Assembly: GCA_021787365.1 (NCBI GenBank)
Contig: JAJYMB010000093.1
Span: forward strand, 1 to 64,000
Direction: 5' to 3'
DNA: 64,000 nt
Source of the DNA: Actinomycetes bacterium
GTDB taxonomy: Bacteria > Actinomycetota > Acidimicrobiia > Acidimicrobiales > Palsa-688
The notes beneath the pieces are model-generated. The model was not told where the DNA came from, did not search any database, and worked only from the letters and a program-made list of their open reading frames with translations. Positions 8,530 to 17,206 of the stretch are shown here, one piece after another. The translations under genes and the position numbers were made by a program. Within the stretch, counting starts at the first letter, position 1. Each line of letters starts with the position of its first letter.

Positions 8530-9195
8530 GTGGGAGCAGCTGCCGGCGTGGTCGCGCTCGCGGCGCTGGTAGTGGGCTCCGACCTCGGGAAGATCCAAGG
8601 CACGCGGCTCAACCCCAAGGTGATCGAGTGGTCGAGCGCGGCGGTGCTCCTCGTGTTCGGGGTCCTCGCTTCGTCGCGGCTCTCGGCCGCTCTCCACCAC
8701 CTGGTCGTGGAGAGGGGAGCACCTGCCGCCGGCGGAGCGGTCAGGGTGATCTCAGCCGTCGTCGGCTACCTGTTCGTGCTCTTCTCCGTCCTCGCCGTGC
8801 TCGAGGTGTCGGTCGAGAAGATCCTCGTCGGTGCCGGCCTCGCCGGCGTCGTCCTCGGCATCGCCGCCCAGCAAAGCCTGGGCAACGTCTTCGCCGGCCT
8901 CGTGCTGCTCGTAGCGCGGCCGTTCAAAGTCGGCGACCATATACGGGTGCGGGCCGGCTCCTTGGGCGGCATTTTCGACGCCTGGGTATGGGAGATGAGC
9001 CTCAACTACGTCACGCTCCACACCGAGGACGGCCTGCTCAAGATCCCCAACTCTGCCATGCTCGCCGCCGGTATCGGGCAGCTCCCTCAAGACAACCCAC
9101 CACGTCGGGTGGTGCATGCGGCTAGCGTGACCGGCCAGGAGCTAGAGCCGCTCCAAGGAGGTGCGGTGAGCCAGGGCGGGAAGGCCGAGACCTGA
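8530..9195 (+). CDS. MscS-family small mechanosensitive channel
   Basis: About 221 residues. Three hydrophobic helices are followed by the MscS pore signature GLAGVVLGIAAQQSLGNVFAG and the start of the beta domain (RPFKVGDHIRV). The C-terminal domain is short, so this is a compact channel for release of osmolytes on osmotic downshock. The start is uncertain. GTG 8530 is the first conventional in-frame start outside the DMT gene, but a CTG at 8491 would add a basic N-terminus (KSLRHIRNHNW), and no ATG, GTG or TTG lies between. Convergent with the aminotransferase. Confidence 0.8.
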   Translation: MGAAAGVVALAALVVGSDLGKIQGTRLNPKVIEWSSAAVLLVFGVLASSRLSAALHHLVVERGAPAAGGAVRVISAVVGYLFVLFSVLAVLEVSVEKILVGAGLAGVVLGIAAQQSLGNVFAGLVLLVARPFKVGDHIRVRAGSLGGIFDAWVWEMSLNYVTLHTEDGLLKIPNSAMLAAGIGQLPQDNPPRRVVHAASVTGQELEPLQGGAVSQGGKAET

Positions 9196-9210
9196 GGGGA
9201 GTAGCTGGGC

Positions 9211-10599
9211 TCAGGACAGGGCCCGGCGGAACGTGCCCTTGGCGAGCGTAGTGCCGAACTCGAAGAGCAGGTCGTTGCCCTTCTCGGCACTGCTCAGCAC
9301 GTCGTCCAAGGCATCGACGAAATAGTCGACCTGCTCCTCGCCGACGATGAGGGGCGGGAGCAGCTTGACGACGTTGACGTTGTCGGCCGCGACCTGGGTG
9401 AGGATACGGTGGCGCTGGAAGAGGGGCACGACCACCATCTGGGAGAACATGCCGGTCCTCATGGCCTCGACGGCCTTCCAGCGCCGGCGGAGCGAGGCCG
9501 AGGCCGGCTCGCCGAAAACGAGCCCCACCATCAGGCCCTTGCCCCGCACTTCGTGGAGGTACTCGTGGCGCTCGACGAGCGGTGCGAGCGCCTTGGCCAG
9601 GGTGTCCCCCATGCGCCGGGCACGGTCCACGATGTCCTCGTCTTCGAAGGCCTGGAGGGTCGCGAGGCCGGCGACCATGGCTAGCTGGTTGGTGCTGAAG
9701 GTGGAGGAGTGGACCACCGCGCGGTCCATCGAGCTGTACACAGCGTCGGAAACCTTGGCCGAGCACATCATCGCACCGACGGGCACGTAACCGCCGGAGA
9801 GGGCCTTGGACACCGTCACGATGTCCGGCTGAAGGCCCCAGTGCTCGTAGCAGAACATCGCCCCCGTACGCCCGAAGCCTGTCTGGACCTCGTCGGTCAC
9901 GAGCAAGGTCTTGTACTTGCGGCAGAGTTGTTGAGCTTGCGCCCAGTACTCGGGCGTGGCCATGTAGACGCCCTTGCCCTGGATGGGCTCGGCCACGAAG
10001 GCCGCCACGTCACCAGCGCGAAGCTCGGCCTCGAGGGCGGCGGCGTCGCCGAAGGGCACCGGGGCGCACCCGGGCAGGAGCGGCCCGAAGCCCCGGCGGA
10101 ACTCCTCGCCCCCGTTGAGCGACAACGCCCCCGTAGTGAGGCCGTGGAAGGCGTGGTCGCAGTAGAGGACCCGGTCTCGCTTCGTTGCGCAGCGGGCGAA
10201 CTTGATCGCGCTCTCGACTGCCTCCGCTCCCGAGTTGGTGAAAAAGACACGTTCGATGCCGGGATGGGTACGCTCGACAAGGGCTTGGGCCAAGACGCCG
10301 GGCAAGAGGGCACAGTCCATCTGGACCAGGTTGGGCAGGTCGGCGTCCAGCGCCTCGTGCAAAGCCCGGGTCACGGCGGGATGGGACCGCCCCAGGGCAT
10401 ACACGCCGAACCCGGCGAGGAAGTCGAGGTACTGGCGGCCCTTGTCGTCGTAAAGGTAGCAGCCCTCCCCCCGGACGTAGAACCGGTCGAACTTCAGGGT
10501 CTCGAGGACCCGGGGTAGCTGAGGCGAGATGTAGCGGGAGTGCAGCCGAAAGTTTTGGCCCTTGTGGGCCTCGAGTACCTTGGCGAGCTCGAACGGCAT
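9211..10599 (-). CDS. Class III PLP-dependent aminotransferase
   Basis: 462 residues of the acetylornithine/putrescine aminotransferase fold. Visible are the phosphate-binding NSGAEAVESAIKFAR, the TDEVQTGFGRTG segment with the cofactor-binding Asp, and VSKALSGGYVPVGAM with the Schiff-base Lys. The N-terminus starts directly with a helix followed by the substrate-side GRSHPAV segment. ATG 10599 has no Shine-Dalgarno sequence but a TAGCCT hexamer 10 nt upstream, hinting at a very short leader. The amino donor and acceptor cannot be decided from sequence. Confidence 0.85.
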   Translation of the reverse strand: MPFELAKVLEAHKGQNFRLHSRYISPQLPRVLETLKFDRFYVRGEGCYLYDDKGRQYLDFLAGFGVYALGRSHPAVTRALHEALDADLPNLVQMDCALLPGVLAQALVERTHPGIERVFFTNSGAEAVESAIKFARCATKRDRVLYCDHAFHGLTTGALSLNGGEEFRRGFGPLLPGCAPVPFGDAAALEAELRAGDVAAFVAEPIQGKGVYMATPEYWAQAQQLCRKYKTLLVTDEVQTGFGRTGAMFCYEHWGLQPDIVTVSKALSGGYVPVGAMMCSAKVSDAVYSSMDRAVVHSSTFSTNQLAMVAGLATLQAFEDEDIVDRARRMGDTLAKALAPLVERHEYLHEVRGKGLMVGLVFGEPASASLRRRWKAVEAMRTGMFSQMVVVPLFQRHRILTQVAADNVNVVKLLPPLIVGEEQVDYFVDALDDVLSSAEKGNDLLFEFGTTLAKGTFRRALS

Positions 10600-10742
10600 G
10601 TGGGCACCCAGGCTAGCCGGCTGCTCGTGCGACGACAGGTAGCCTTCGCCCGGTTGCCGAACTCCCTCATTACACGGCTCAAACCTACGTTCGCAGGCGA
10701 CAACCGGAGGGGGGCTCCTGGAGGAAGCACTAGTTTGGGCCC

Positions 10743-12011
10743 GTGGGCACCGGTTTAGAGGACATCGAATGGACCGAGCTTCGCCGCGAAGCGCCGCCGA
10801 GAGAGCTTGACCTGGCCCCGCTTCGAGGAGAGCTGGATCGTTTCTCCCGAGAAAGACTCGGGGAGGGCGCGCGGGTGGGGGTGGCCGTCGGCAGCCGGGG
10901 AATCTCGCGGGTCGCAGAGGTAGTCGAGGCGACAGTGGCGGCACTTCGCGCCGGCGGGAGCGAACCTGTGCTGGTCCCGGCCATGGGCTCCCACGGCGGG
11001 GCGACTGGCCCGGGACAGGTCGAAGTGCTCCGCGAGTTGGGGGTCCGAGCCGAGCACCTCGGCGTCGGAGTGGACGCGTCCATGGAAGTGGCCGAGGTCG
11101 GGCGCGTCTCGTCCGGGCAAGCCGTCTATGTGGCCAAGGCTGCCCTCGCATGCGACGCCGTCGTGCCGGTCAATCGGGTGAAACCCCACACCGACTTCCG
11201 GGCGCAGGTCGAGAGCGGCCTCACCAAGATGCTCACCATCGGGCTCGGCAAGGAACTGGGCGCGTCGAGCTTGCACAGCGCGGGCTTCGGCGCTTTTGCC
11301 CAGGTCCTACCCGAGGCGCTCGAAAAGGTGCTCGCCGCCCTCCACGTCCCCTTCGGGGTGGCGCTCGTGGAGGACGCCTGGCACCGGCTGGCGCTGGCCG
11401 AAGTGGTGCCCGGTGACAGGATCGGCGAGCGCGACGCCGCGCTGCTCGAGGAGGCCTGGGCCCGCTTCGGGTCCCTGCCCTTCGACGAAGTCGACGTCCT
11501 CGTGCTGAAGGAGATGGGGAAGACGGTCTCGGGGGCAGGGATGGACCCCAACGTGACCGGGCGGTTCCCCTACGCAGCCCTTCCCGCGCGGACCCACGCA
11601 GGCCGGCTCGCCGTGCTGGACCTCCGGGACGACTCCGGAGGCAACGCGATAGGGGTCGGGGTGGCGGACGTGGTCACCGAGCGGCTGCGCAACAAGATCG
11701 ACTGGGCAGCCACCTACGCCAACGCCATGGCGTCGAAGGCACTGGCAGGGGCGAGGTTGCCCATGGTCGCCCACAGCGATGCCGAGGCGCTCTCGCTCGC
11801 CTTCGGGTCGGTGGTGGGAGGGGGCAACCGGGCCGCCGCACTCGCCAACACCTTGGAAGTTGCTCATCTGGCCGTGACGGCACCGCTCGTAAAGAGCGCG
11901 CTGGCTGCCGGCTACGAGGTGGTGGGGTCGCCCGCGCGCGCGGTGTTCACGCGGGCGGGACAACTGGTGCGCATCGGAGGCGTCGAGTTTTTCGGCCGGG
12001 AGCCAGAGTGA
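10743..12011 (+). CDS. LarA-like (lactate racemase N-terminal, DUF2088) protein
   Basis: 422 residues. The N-terminal part (about 1-210) fits the LarA/DUF2088 fold: VGVAVGSRGISR, LVPAMGSHGGATGPGQ and VNRVKPHTDF with conserved His residues. The LarB, LarC and LarE genes that make the nickel-pincer cofactor are not in the window, so catalysis as a nickel racemase is unproven. A sugar-acid or hydroxyacid role is suggested by the PfkB kinase and LacI regulator downstream. GTG 10743 has no ribosome-binding site; TAGTTT lies exactly 6 nt upstream, as in leaderless genes. The stop overlaps the next ATG. Confidence 0.75.
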   Translation: MGTGLEDIEWTELRREAPPRELDLAPLRGELDRFSRERLGEGARVGVAVGSRGISRVAEVVEATVAALRAGGSEPVLVPAMGSHGGATGPGQVEVLRELGVRAEHLGVGVDASMEVAEVGRVSSGQAVYVAKAALACDAVVPVNRVKPHTDFRAQVESGLTKMLTIGLGKELGASSLHSAGFGAFAQVLPEALEKVLAALHVPFGVALVEDAWHRLALAEVVPGDRIGERDAALLEEAWARFGSLPFDEVDVLVLKEMGKTVSGAGMDPNVTGRFPYAALPARTHAGRLAVLDLRDDSGGNAIGVGVADVVTERLRNKIDWAATYANAMASKALAGARLPMVAHSDAEALSLAFGSVVGGGNRAAALANTLEVAHLAVTAPLVKSALAAGYEVVGSPARAVFTRAGQLVRIGGVEFFGREPE

Positions 12012-12991
12012 TGGAGGTTCGAGGGTACCCGGTCCACTTCGGGGTGCAACTGCAGGCACAAGGCACCACGTGGCCGGTCTACGTGGAAGCGGTGCAGGCG
12101 GTCGAAGCGCTCGGTTTCGGCTCGGTCTGGACCTTCGACCACATGCTGCCCTTTTCCGGTCCCGACGACCGTCCCTGCTTCGAGACGCTGACAACGCTAT
12201 CGGCCTTGGCCCTGCTCACCTCCGAGGCCCGCATCGGTGTGCTCGTAAACGGCGTCCTCTACCGAGACCCAGCCACCCTCGCCAAGGCGGCAGCACAGGT
12301 CGACGTGATGAGCGGGGGGAGGCTCGACTTCTCGCTCGGCGCAGCTTGGGCCGAGGGGGAGTTCAGGGCGTACGGCCTACCTTTCCCCGCCGTAGCGGAG
12401 CGCTACGCCCGCCTCGACGAGGCCCTCCGCGTGGTGAAGCTCCTATGGGCCAAAGGCCGTGCCAGTTACCAGGGGCGCTACTACTGCATCGACGATGCTC
12501 CCTGCGAGCCGAAGCCCCTACAGGAGCCGCACCCACCGATCATGGTAGGTGGGTCAGGCCTCGGCTCGCTCCGGGTGGCGGCGGCCCACGCCGACCGGCT
12601 CAACGTCATCGGTTCGCCCGAGGACTGCGCCAGGCACGCCGCCAAGCTCTCCGAACTTTGCTCCGCCGCGGGCAGGGACTTCGGCGAGGTCGAGCTGTCG
12701 GTCCACCCCACGCTCGCCGTGGCACGGACTCGCGAGGGGGCGGAGGAACTGGCCCAACGGATCGAGGCCGCGCTGGCCGGCGAAACCACGAGGGAGACCT
12801 CGCCGGGGTCGCACAGGCCGCGCTCGGTCCAGCGCGCCAACTGGCTGGTGGGCACGCCGGACGACGTCGTCGAAGGGATGAAGCGCTACTTCGACGCCGG
12901 CGTCTCCCATTTCGTCTTCGGCTTCGGGCACCCCTTCGACCTGTCGCCGCTCAGGCTCTTCCAAGAGGAGGTCGTCCCTGCTCTCGGCTGA
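12011..12991 (+). CDS. LLM-class F420-dependent oxidoreductase
   Basis: A 326-residue TIM-barrel of the luciferase-like family. It shows FGSVWTFDHMLPF near the N-terminus, VDVMSGGRLDFSLGAAW for flavin/F420 binding and IMVGGSGLGSLRVAA near the phosphate site. Such enzymes use reduced or oxidised F420 for hydride transfer. ATG 12011 overlaps the TGA of the LarA-like gene, indicating translational coupling; a GTG one codon earlier is also possible. The C-terminal coding end carries the strong ribosome-binding site of the downstream LacI gene. Confidence 0.85.
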   Translation: MEVRGYPVHFGVQLQAQGTTWPVYVEAVQAVEALGFGSVWTFDHMLPFSGPDDRPCFETLTTLSALALLTSEARIGVLVNGVLYRDPATLAKAAAQVDVMSGGRLDFSLGAAWAEGEFRAYGLPFPAVAERYARLDEALRVVKLLWAKGRASYQGRYYCIDDAPCEPKPLQEPHPPIMVGGSGLGSLRVAAAHADRLNVIGSPEDCARHAAKLSELCSAAGRDFGEVELSVHPTLAVARTREGAEELAQRIEAALAGETTRETSPGSHRPRSVQRANWLVGTPDDVVEGMKRYFDAGVSHFVFGFGHPFDLSPLRLFQEEVVPALG

Positions 12992-14096
12992 AGCCGGCGC
13001 CACCACCGAGCACCCGCAGGCCTCGAGGGCCCCGGCTGCAGCCCGCCAGCAGAAAGCAGAGGCCCGCCGGCTTTCGGCCGAGGCCAAGCGGCGCCCCACC
13101 ATCGAGGACGTCGCCAAACTGGCCGGTGTCTCGCGCGGCACGGTCTCGCGGGCGCTCAACGGGGGCGTCCACGTCAGGCCCGCGGCCATGGCCAAGGTCA
13201 GCGAGGCCGTCGCGGCCCTCGGCTATTCGGTCAACCAGGCGGCTCGCAACCTCGCCTCGCTGCGGACGGGCTCGATCGCCTTCGTGATCTCCGAGCGCCA
13301 GGAGCACCTTTTCGGGGACCCCAACTTCGGCAAGCTCATCAGGGTCTTTTCCAAGCAGCTGCGCGCCAGGGGCCAGCACCTCATCGTGACCACCGCCGAG
13401 GACTACGACGAAGAGGCCTTCCTCGGCGGCTACCTTGCCTCTGGGCACGTCGACGCCGCCATATTCGCGCAGCCTCACGAGGGCGAGGCGCTCCTCGCCC
13501 GCCTGGCAGGGAGCCGCCTACCCATGGTCGTGCTCGGTCGCCCGCTCGGCTTCGAGGAAAAGGTCTCATGGGTCGGGGTGGACGACGAGAAGGCCGCCTT
13601 CGAGGCCACGAACTACTTGCTCCGTCTCGGCCGGGCACGCGTCGCCACGATCACCGGGCCACTCGCCACGAGCAGCGGGCGGGAAAGGTTTGTCGGTTAC
13701 CGAAGGGCCGTCACCGAAGCCCCCGGTGGCGGTTACCAGCCGCTCACGGCGCAAGGTGACTGGTCGCCCCGTTCGGGCCGCATGGCGGCGCGGCGACTTT
13801 TGTCACACCACCCGGGCTTCGACGGGCTCTTTGTGGCCTCCGACCTGATGGCCCTGGGCGCGCTCGGAGCACTCGCCGAGGCACGCCGGCGTGTGCCCGA
13901 CGACGTGGCCGTCGTCGGCTTCGACGACTCGGCGGCAGCCACCATGGCAGAGCCACCTCTCACGACCGTGCACCAGCCCTTCGAGAGGGTGGCCGCCGAA
14001 GCAGTGCGCATCGTCAACGAACTCATCGCGAGCGACGACCGAGAGCCCGCCCACATGGTCCTGCCCACGAAGCTCGTGCGCCGCAGATCGGCCTAA
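12978..14096 (+). CDS. LacI-family transcriptional regulator, apparent CTG start
   Basis: About 372 residues. Residues 40-90 carry the LacI helix-turn-helix and hinge: PTIEDVAKLAGVSRGTVSRA and AALGYSVNQAARNLA. A periplasmic-binding-like sensor domain follows, with GFDDSAAATMAEPPLTTV near its end. The first in-frame ATG (13188) lies inside the DNA-binding domain. No ATG, GTG or TTG exists in frame between the HTH and the upstream stops. A CTG at 12978 is preceded by GAGGAGG with a 6-nt spacer, so it is the best start. The gene overlaps the LLM gene by 14 bp. It probably controls this sugar-acid cluster. Confidence 0.8.
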   Translation: MLSAEAGATTEHPQASRAPAAARQQKAEARRLSAEAKRRPTIEDVAKLAGVSRGTVSRALNGGVHVRPAAMAKVSEAVAALGYSVNQAARNLASLRTGSIAFVISERQEHLFGDPNFGKLIRVFSKQLRARGQHLIVTTAEDYDEEAFLGGYLASGHVDAAIFAQPHEGEALLARLAGSRLPMVVLGRPLGFEEKVSWVGVDDEKAAFEATNYLLRLGRARVATITGPLATSSGRERFVGYRRAVTEAPGGGYQPLTAQGDWSPRSGRMAARRLLSHHPGFDGLFVASDLMALGALGALAEARRRVPDDVAVVGFDDSAAATMAEPPLTTVHQPFERVAAEAVRIVNELIASDDREPAHMVLPTKLVRRRSA

Positions 14097-14121
14097 ACCC
14101 GGGGAAAGATAGGCTTCAAGA

Positions 14122-15168
14122 ATGAGCCCCCCGTCAGGCAAGGTGGTCCAGGTTTTCGGGACCGTGTTTTTCGACCTGGTCTTTTCTGACCTCCCCTCGC
14201 CCCCGCGGCCGGGCACCGAAGTGCGGACGGGCAGCCTCGGCCTGTCCCCTGGTGGCAGCGCCAACATAGCCGTCGCTTTGGCCCGTTTGGGGCTCGGTGC
14301 CCGCTTGTCGGCGCCTTTCGCGGGCGACGCCTTCGGGCACTTCGTCTGGGGTGCTCTCCGCCACGAAGGGGTGGACCTCTCCTCGTCGTCCAGGTACCCG
14401 TCCTGGACGTCGCCGGTCACCGTCTCGCTTGCCTACAAAAAAGAGCGGAGCCTCATCACCTACGAAGAGCCATCGCCCGAAGGTGTCGCCCAGTTGCTCG
14501 GCAAATCGCTCGGAGGGCAACCCGGGGGCAGCCAGGTGGCGGACGCCTGCTACCTCCCTCTCGGCGGGCCCGAGCGAGCCTGGCTCGAAAAGGCGCGGGA
14601 GAGCTTTGGGATCTTCTTTGCCGATGTCGGTTGGGACGAGGCCGAGCGCTGGAGCGCGGACCTCTTGGACGAGCTCTCCCTGGTCGACGTCTTCTTGCCC
14701 AACGCCGCCGAGGCAATGGCCTACAGCCGCACCACGAGCCCCCTCGCGGCCGCCGAAGCCTTGGCGCGCCATGTGCCGCTCGCAGTGGTCAAATGCGGCG
14801 CCAACGGGGCGGTGGCCGCCGGAGAGGGCCTGGACGGGCCGGTGGCAGTCCAGGCTCTCCCAGTGGAGGCGGTGGACACAACCGGTGCCGGCGACGTGTT
14901 CGACGCCGCGTTCATCTACGGGACCCTCGCCGAGTGGCCGGTCGAGCAACGGCTCCGCTTCGCCAACCTCTGCGCCGGTGAGTCCGTACGCTACCCGGGG
15001 GGTTCGCTTTCGGCGCCGTGCTGGCGCGACCTCGCCGCCTGGTGGCACCGCCAGGACGACCCCGCCACCAAGGAGGCTTACGCCTGGCTGCCAGAGCTGC
15101 TCGAGGCGTGCACTCCCGAGCGTGTCTGCCAGCGCCCGTGCGCCTCCCTGCCTTGGCACAGCGGTTGA
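14122..15168 (+). CDS. PfkB-family carbohydrate kinase
   Basis: 348 residues of the ribokinase fold. GGSANIAVALARLG is the N-terminal sugar-binding signature, and DTTGAGDVFDAAF carries the anion hole and the catalytic Asp. It phosphorylates a monosaccharide, sugar acid or nucleoside; specificity is not readable. It is the last gene of the LarA-LLM-LacI run. It has a TAGGCT hexamer exactly 6 nt before the ATG and no Shine-Dalgarno, so it may also have its own leaderless transcript. Confidence 0.88.
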   Translation: MSPPSGKVVQVFGTVFFDLVFSDLPSPPRPGTEVRTGSLGLSPGGSANIAVALARLGLGARLSAPFAGDAFGHFVWGALRHEGVDLSSSSRYPSWTSPVTVSLAYKKERSLITYEEPSPEGVAQLLGKSLGGQPGGSQVADACYLPLGGPERAWLEKARESFGIFFADVGWDEAERWSADLLDELSLVDVFLPNAAEAMAYSRTTSPLAAAEALARHVPLAVVKCGANGAVAAGEGLDGPVAVQALPVEAVDTTGAGDVFDAAFIYGTLAEWPVEQRLRFANLCAGESVRYPGGSLSAPCWRDLAAWWHRQDDPATKEAYAWLPELLEACTPERVCQRPCASLPWHSG

Positions 15169-15239
15169 GCTGCCTGCTGGCGCCAGTCGTGCTGTGGGGG
15201 CTGCAGGCTCGTGGCTCGCCGAGCGCTGCCGAACTGCGC

Positions 15240-16070
15240 CTATTGGATAGCCCCGAGCGTTATGCCTTCGACAATGCGGCGCTGGGTGGCGATGGCCACG
15301 AGGAGGATCGGGACGATGGCGATGAGCGCCGCCGACATGATGAGGTCGTAGTTGACACTGAACTGGCTCTGGAACACCGAGAGCCCCTGGGAGAGTACCT
15401 CCATGCTGGTCGTGTTGACCACGATCAGCGGGAAGAGGAAGTTGTTCCAGTTGTAGAGGAACGAGATCATGGCAAAGGCAGCCAGGATGGGTGTCGACAG
15501 CGGGGCGTACACCCGCAAGAAGATCCGCAGCTCCGACGCCCCGTCTATACGGGCCGCCTCGCCCAGCTCATAGGGCAAGCCCAGGAAGAACTGACGAAAT
15601 AGGAACGCACCCAAGGCCGAGGCGATGTTGGGCACGATCAGGCCCTGGTAAGTGTTCAGCCAGTGGAAGTCCGCCAAGATCTGGACCACGGGCACTATCA
15701 CCGTGCTGAAGGGGACCATAAGCCCACAGAGCAGGGTGTAGAACAATATCCGCTTGAACGGGAAATCGAACATGGCGAACGCGTACCCGGCCAAGAGCGA
15801 GCTCCCGATCTGGCCGGCGGTGGCGCCGCAGCTGAATATGACGCTGTTCAGGAACCAGCGGCCGAACGGGGCCGAGTTCCAGGCGCGGGCTATGTTGCCC
15901 CACTCGAAGCGGCTCGGCCAGAGCGAGGCCCGGAGGTCGAGGATCTGGCTGTTGGGCTTCACCGCCGTGCCGAGCATCCATACGAGCGGGAACACGACGA
16001 CGAGCACGGCGATGATGACGAGCGCGTAAACAAGCGCCTTTGACAGCCAGAGCCGCGGGCTAGTAACCAC
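15240..16070 (-). CDS. Carbohydrate ABC transporter permease, MalG type
   Basis: 276 residues with six hydrophobic helices. The EAA loop that docks the ATPase is seen as ELGEAARIDGASELRIFLRVYAPLSTP. The segment VVFPLVWMLGTAVKP at the N-terminus is typical of the CUT1 sugar family. The start overlaps the MalF-type gene by 11 bp, so both subunits are made together. With the binding protein at 17204-18490 it forms a sugar importer whose ATPase must come from elsewhere. Confidence 0.9.
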   Translation of the reverse strand: MVTSPRLWLSKALVYALVIIAVLVVVFPLVWMLGTAVKPNSQILDLRASLWPSRFEWGNIARAWNSAPFGRWFLNSVIFSCGATAGQIGSSLLAGYAFAMFDFPFKRILFYTLLCGLMVPFSTVIVPVVQILADFHWLNTYQGLIVPNIASALGAFLFRQFFLGLPYELGEAARIDGASELRIFLRVYAPLSTPILAAFAMISFLYNWNNFLFPLIVVNTTSMEVLSQGLSVFQSQFSVNYDLIMSAALIAIVPILLVAIATQRRIVEGITLGAIQ

Positions 16071-17061
16071 GGCGCGACCCCCTACCGATCAAGCCCACCT
16101 GGGTGACCGTGACCGCCAGCGAGATGAGGAAGAGAAGCACGCCCATGGCGTCGGCCTGGCCCGTGTTGAACTGCACGAAGCCCTGGTTGTAAACGTAAAA
16201 CAGCGCGGTCGTGGTCGCCCCGGCGGGGCCGCCGCCGGTCAGGACGTATATCTGGGTGAAGGTCTGCAGCCCCGTGAGGGTCGTTATCACCCAGATGAGC
16301 ACGCTGTGGCGACGGAGCAGCGGCCAGCGGACGTTGATGAAGCGCCGCCAAGGCCCGGCACCGTCCACGCTGGCCGCCTCGAGCACTTCGGTGGGGAGCG
16401 TTTTCAATGCCGCCAGGTACAGGATCACGTTTTCACCGAAGAACTGCCAGATCCCGAAGGTGAGCACCATGACGAGAGCGAGCGAGGGCGAGGACGTGAA
16501 ATCGGCCTCCGGGAGGCCGAGGCCCACCAAGATGCGGTTTACGAAACCGAACTGGGGCGCGAAGATGTTGGCCCAGATGAGAGCCGTGGCGACGGTCGGG
16601 ACTACGAGGGGGATGACGAAGGGCGCCCGCAGGAAGTCGAGCCCCGGGAGCTTTATGTTGAGCAGCAGGGCAACCCCGAGGCCGAGCGCCATGCTGCCCA
16701 CGACGAAGGCGACCGTGTAGATGGCCGTCACCTCGAGGGCCTTGCCACCGCCCTGGGAGACGGCGTTGCCGTAGTTCTGCAGGCCGACGAACTGGAGCGA
16801 GGTGGCGAAGATGCCCACGCCGCCGTAGAGGCTCCTATAGGCGAGCATGACCAGGGGCACCAGCGAGAAGAGGACCGTGAGGCCGACCGCTGGCGCGATG
16901 AAGAGGTACGGCAGGGCCAGGGGCCGGTGCATCCGGGAGCGGCTCGCGGGCCGGTTGGTGGTCCTCGGCCGGATAAACCGCCCTCGCCCGGGGGCAACTC
17001 GGCGGGCACGGCCAAGGGCCGGCGCCCGCCCGGCCACCCCTACGTCAACCGCCCGCGCCAC
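16060..17061 (-). CDS. Carbohydrate ABC transporter permease, MalF type
   Basis: Up to 333 residues. After a basic N-terminal extension, the membrane part begins at LALPYLFIAPAVGLTVLF and contains six helices. The EAA loop is TEVLEAASVDGAGPWRRF. The GTG at 17061 gives an Arg-rich cytosolic N-terminus, common in actinobacterial MalF-like subunits; an ATG at 16935 just before the first helix is the alternative. Between this gene and the binding-protein gene lies a strong hairpin that probably lowers permease expression relative to the binding protein. Confidence 0.88.
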   Translation of the reverse strand: MARAVDVGVAGRAPALGRARRVAPGRGRFIRPRTTNRPASRSRMHRPLALPYLFIAPAVGLTVLFSLVPLVMLAYRSLYGGVGIFATSLQFVGLQNYGNAVSQGGGKALEVTAIYTVAFVVGSMALGLGVALLLNIKLPGLDFLRAPFVIPLVVPTVATALIWANIFAPQFGFVNRILVGLGLPEADFTSSPSLALVMVLTFGIWQFFGENVILYLAALKTLPTEVLEAASVDGAGPWRRFINVRWPLLRRHSVLIWVITTLTGLQTFTQIYVLTGGGPAGATTTALFYVYNQGFVQFNTGQADAMGVLLFLISLAVTVTQVGLIGRGSRRGY

Positions 17062-17080
17062 TTAGTGGGACAACGGGCAG

Positions 17081-17151
17081 CCTTCGGCCGGTTGCGCCCG
17101 CGGCAAAATGGGTCGCTACAAGCCGCATTTGGCACGGCAACCGGCCGAAGG
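17081..17151 (-). terminator. Long intercistronic hairpin (partial terminator or processing site)
   Basis: CCTTCGGCCGGTTGC (17081-17095) and GCAACCGGCCGAAGG (17137-17151) are perfect 15-bp inverted repeats around a 41-nt loop that itself holds GCGGC/GCCGC pairing. It sits between the binding-protein gene and the first permease gene. In sugar importers such hairpins are known to stabilise the upstream message and attenuate the downstream one, giving excess binding protein. There is no U-run, so full termination is uncertain. Confidence 0.7.
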
Positions 17152-17175
17152 TCCCCGGAAGCAGCATTAGCTCTC

Positions 17176-17206
17176 TCAGCCGATCTCTTTCAGCCGATCT
17201 CTTTCA
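17176..17206 (-). repeat. 14-bp tandem repeat carrying repeated stop codons
   Basis: TCAGCCGATCTCTT is repeated at 17176-17189 and 17190-17203, and a third partial copy begins at 17204. On the minus strand each copy contains TGA; the third copy is the real stop of the binding-protein gene. It looks like a recent slippage duplication of the gene end. Confidence 0.8.
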
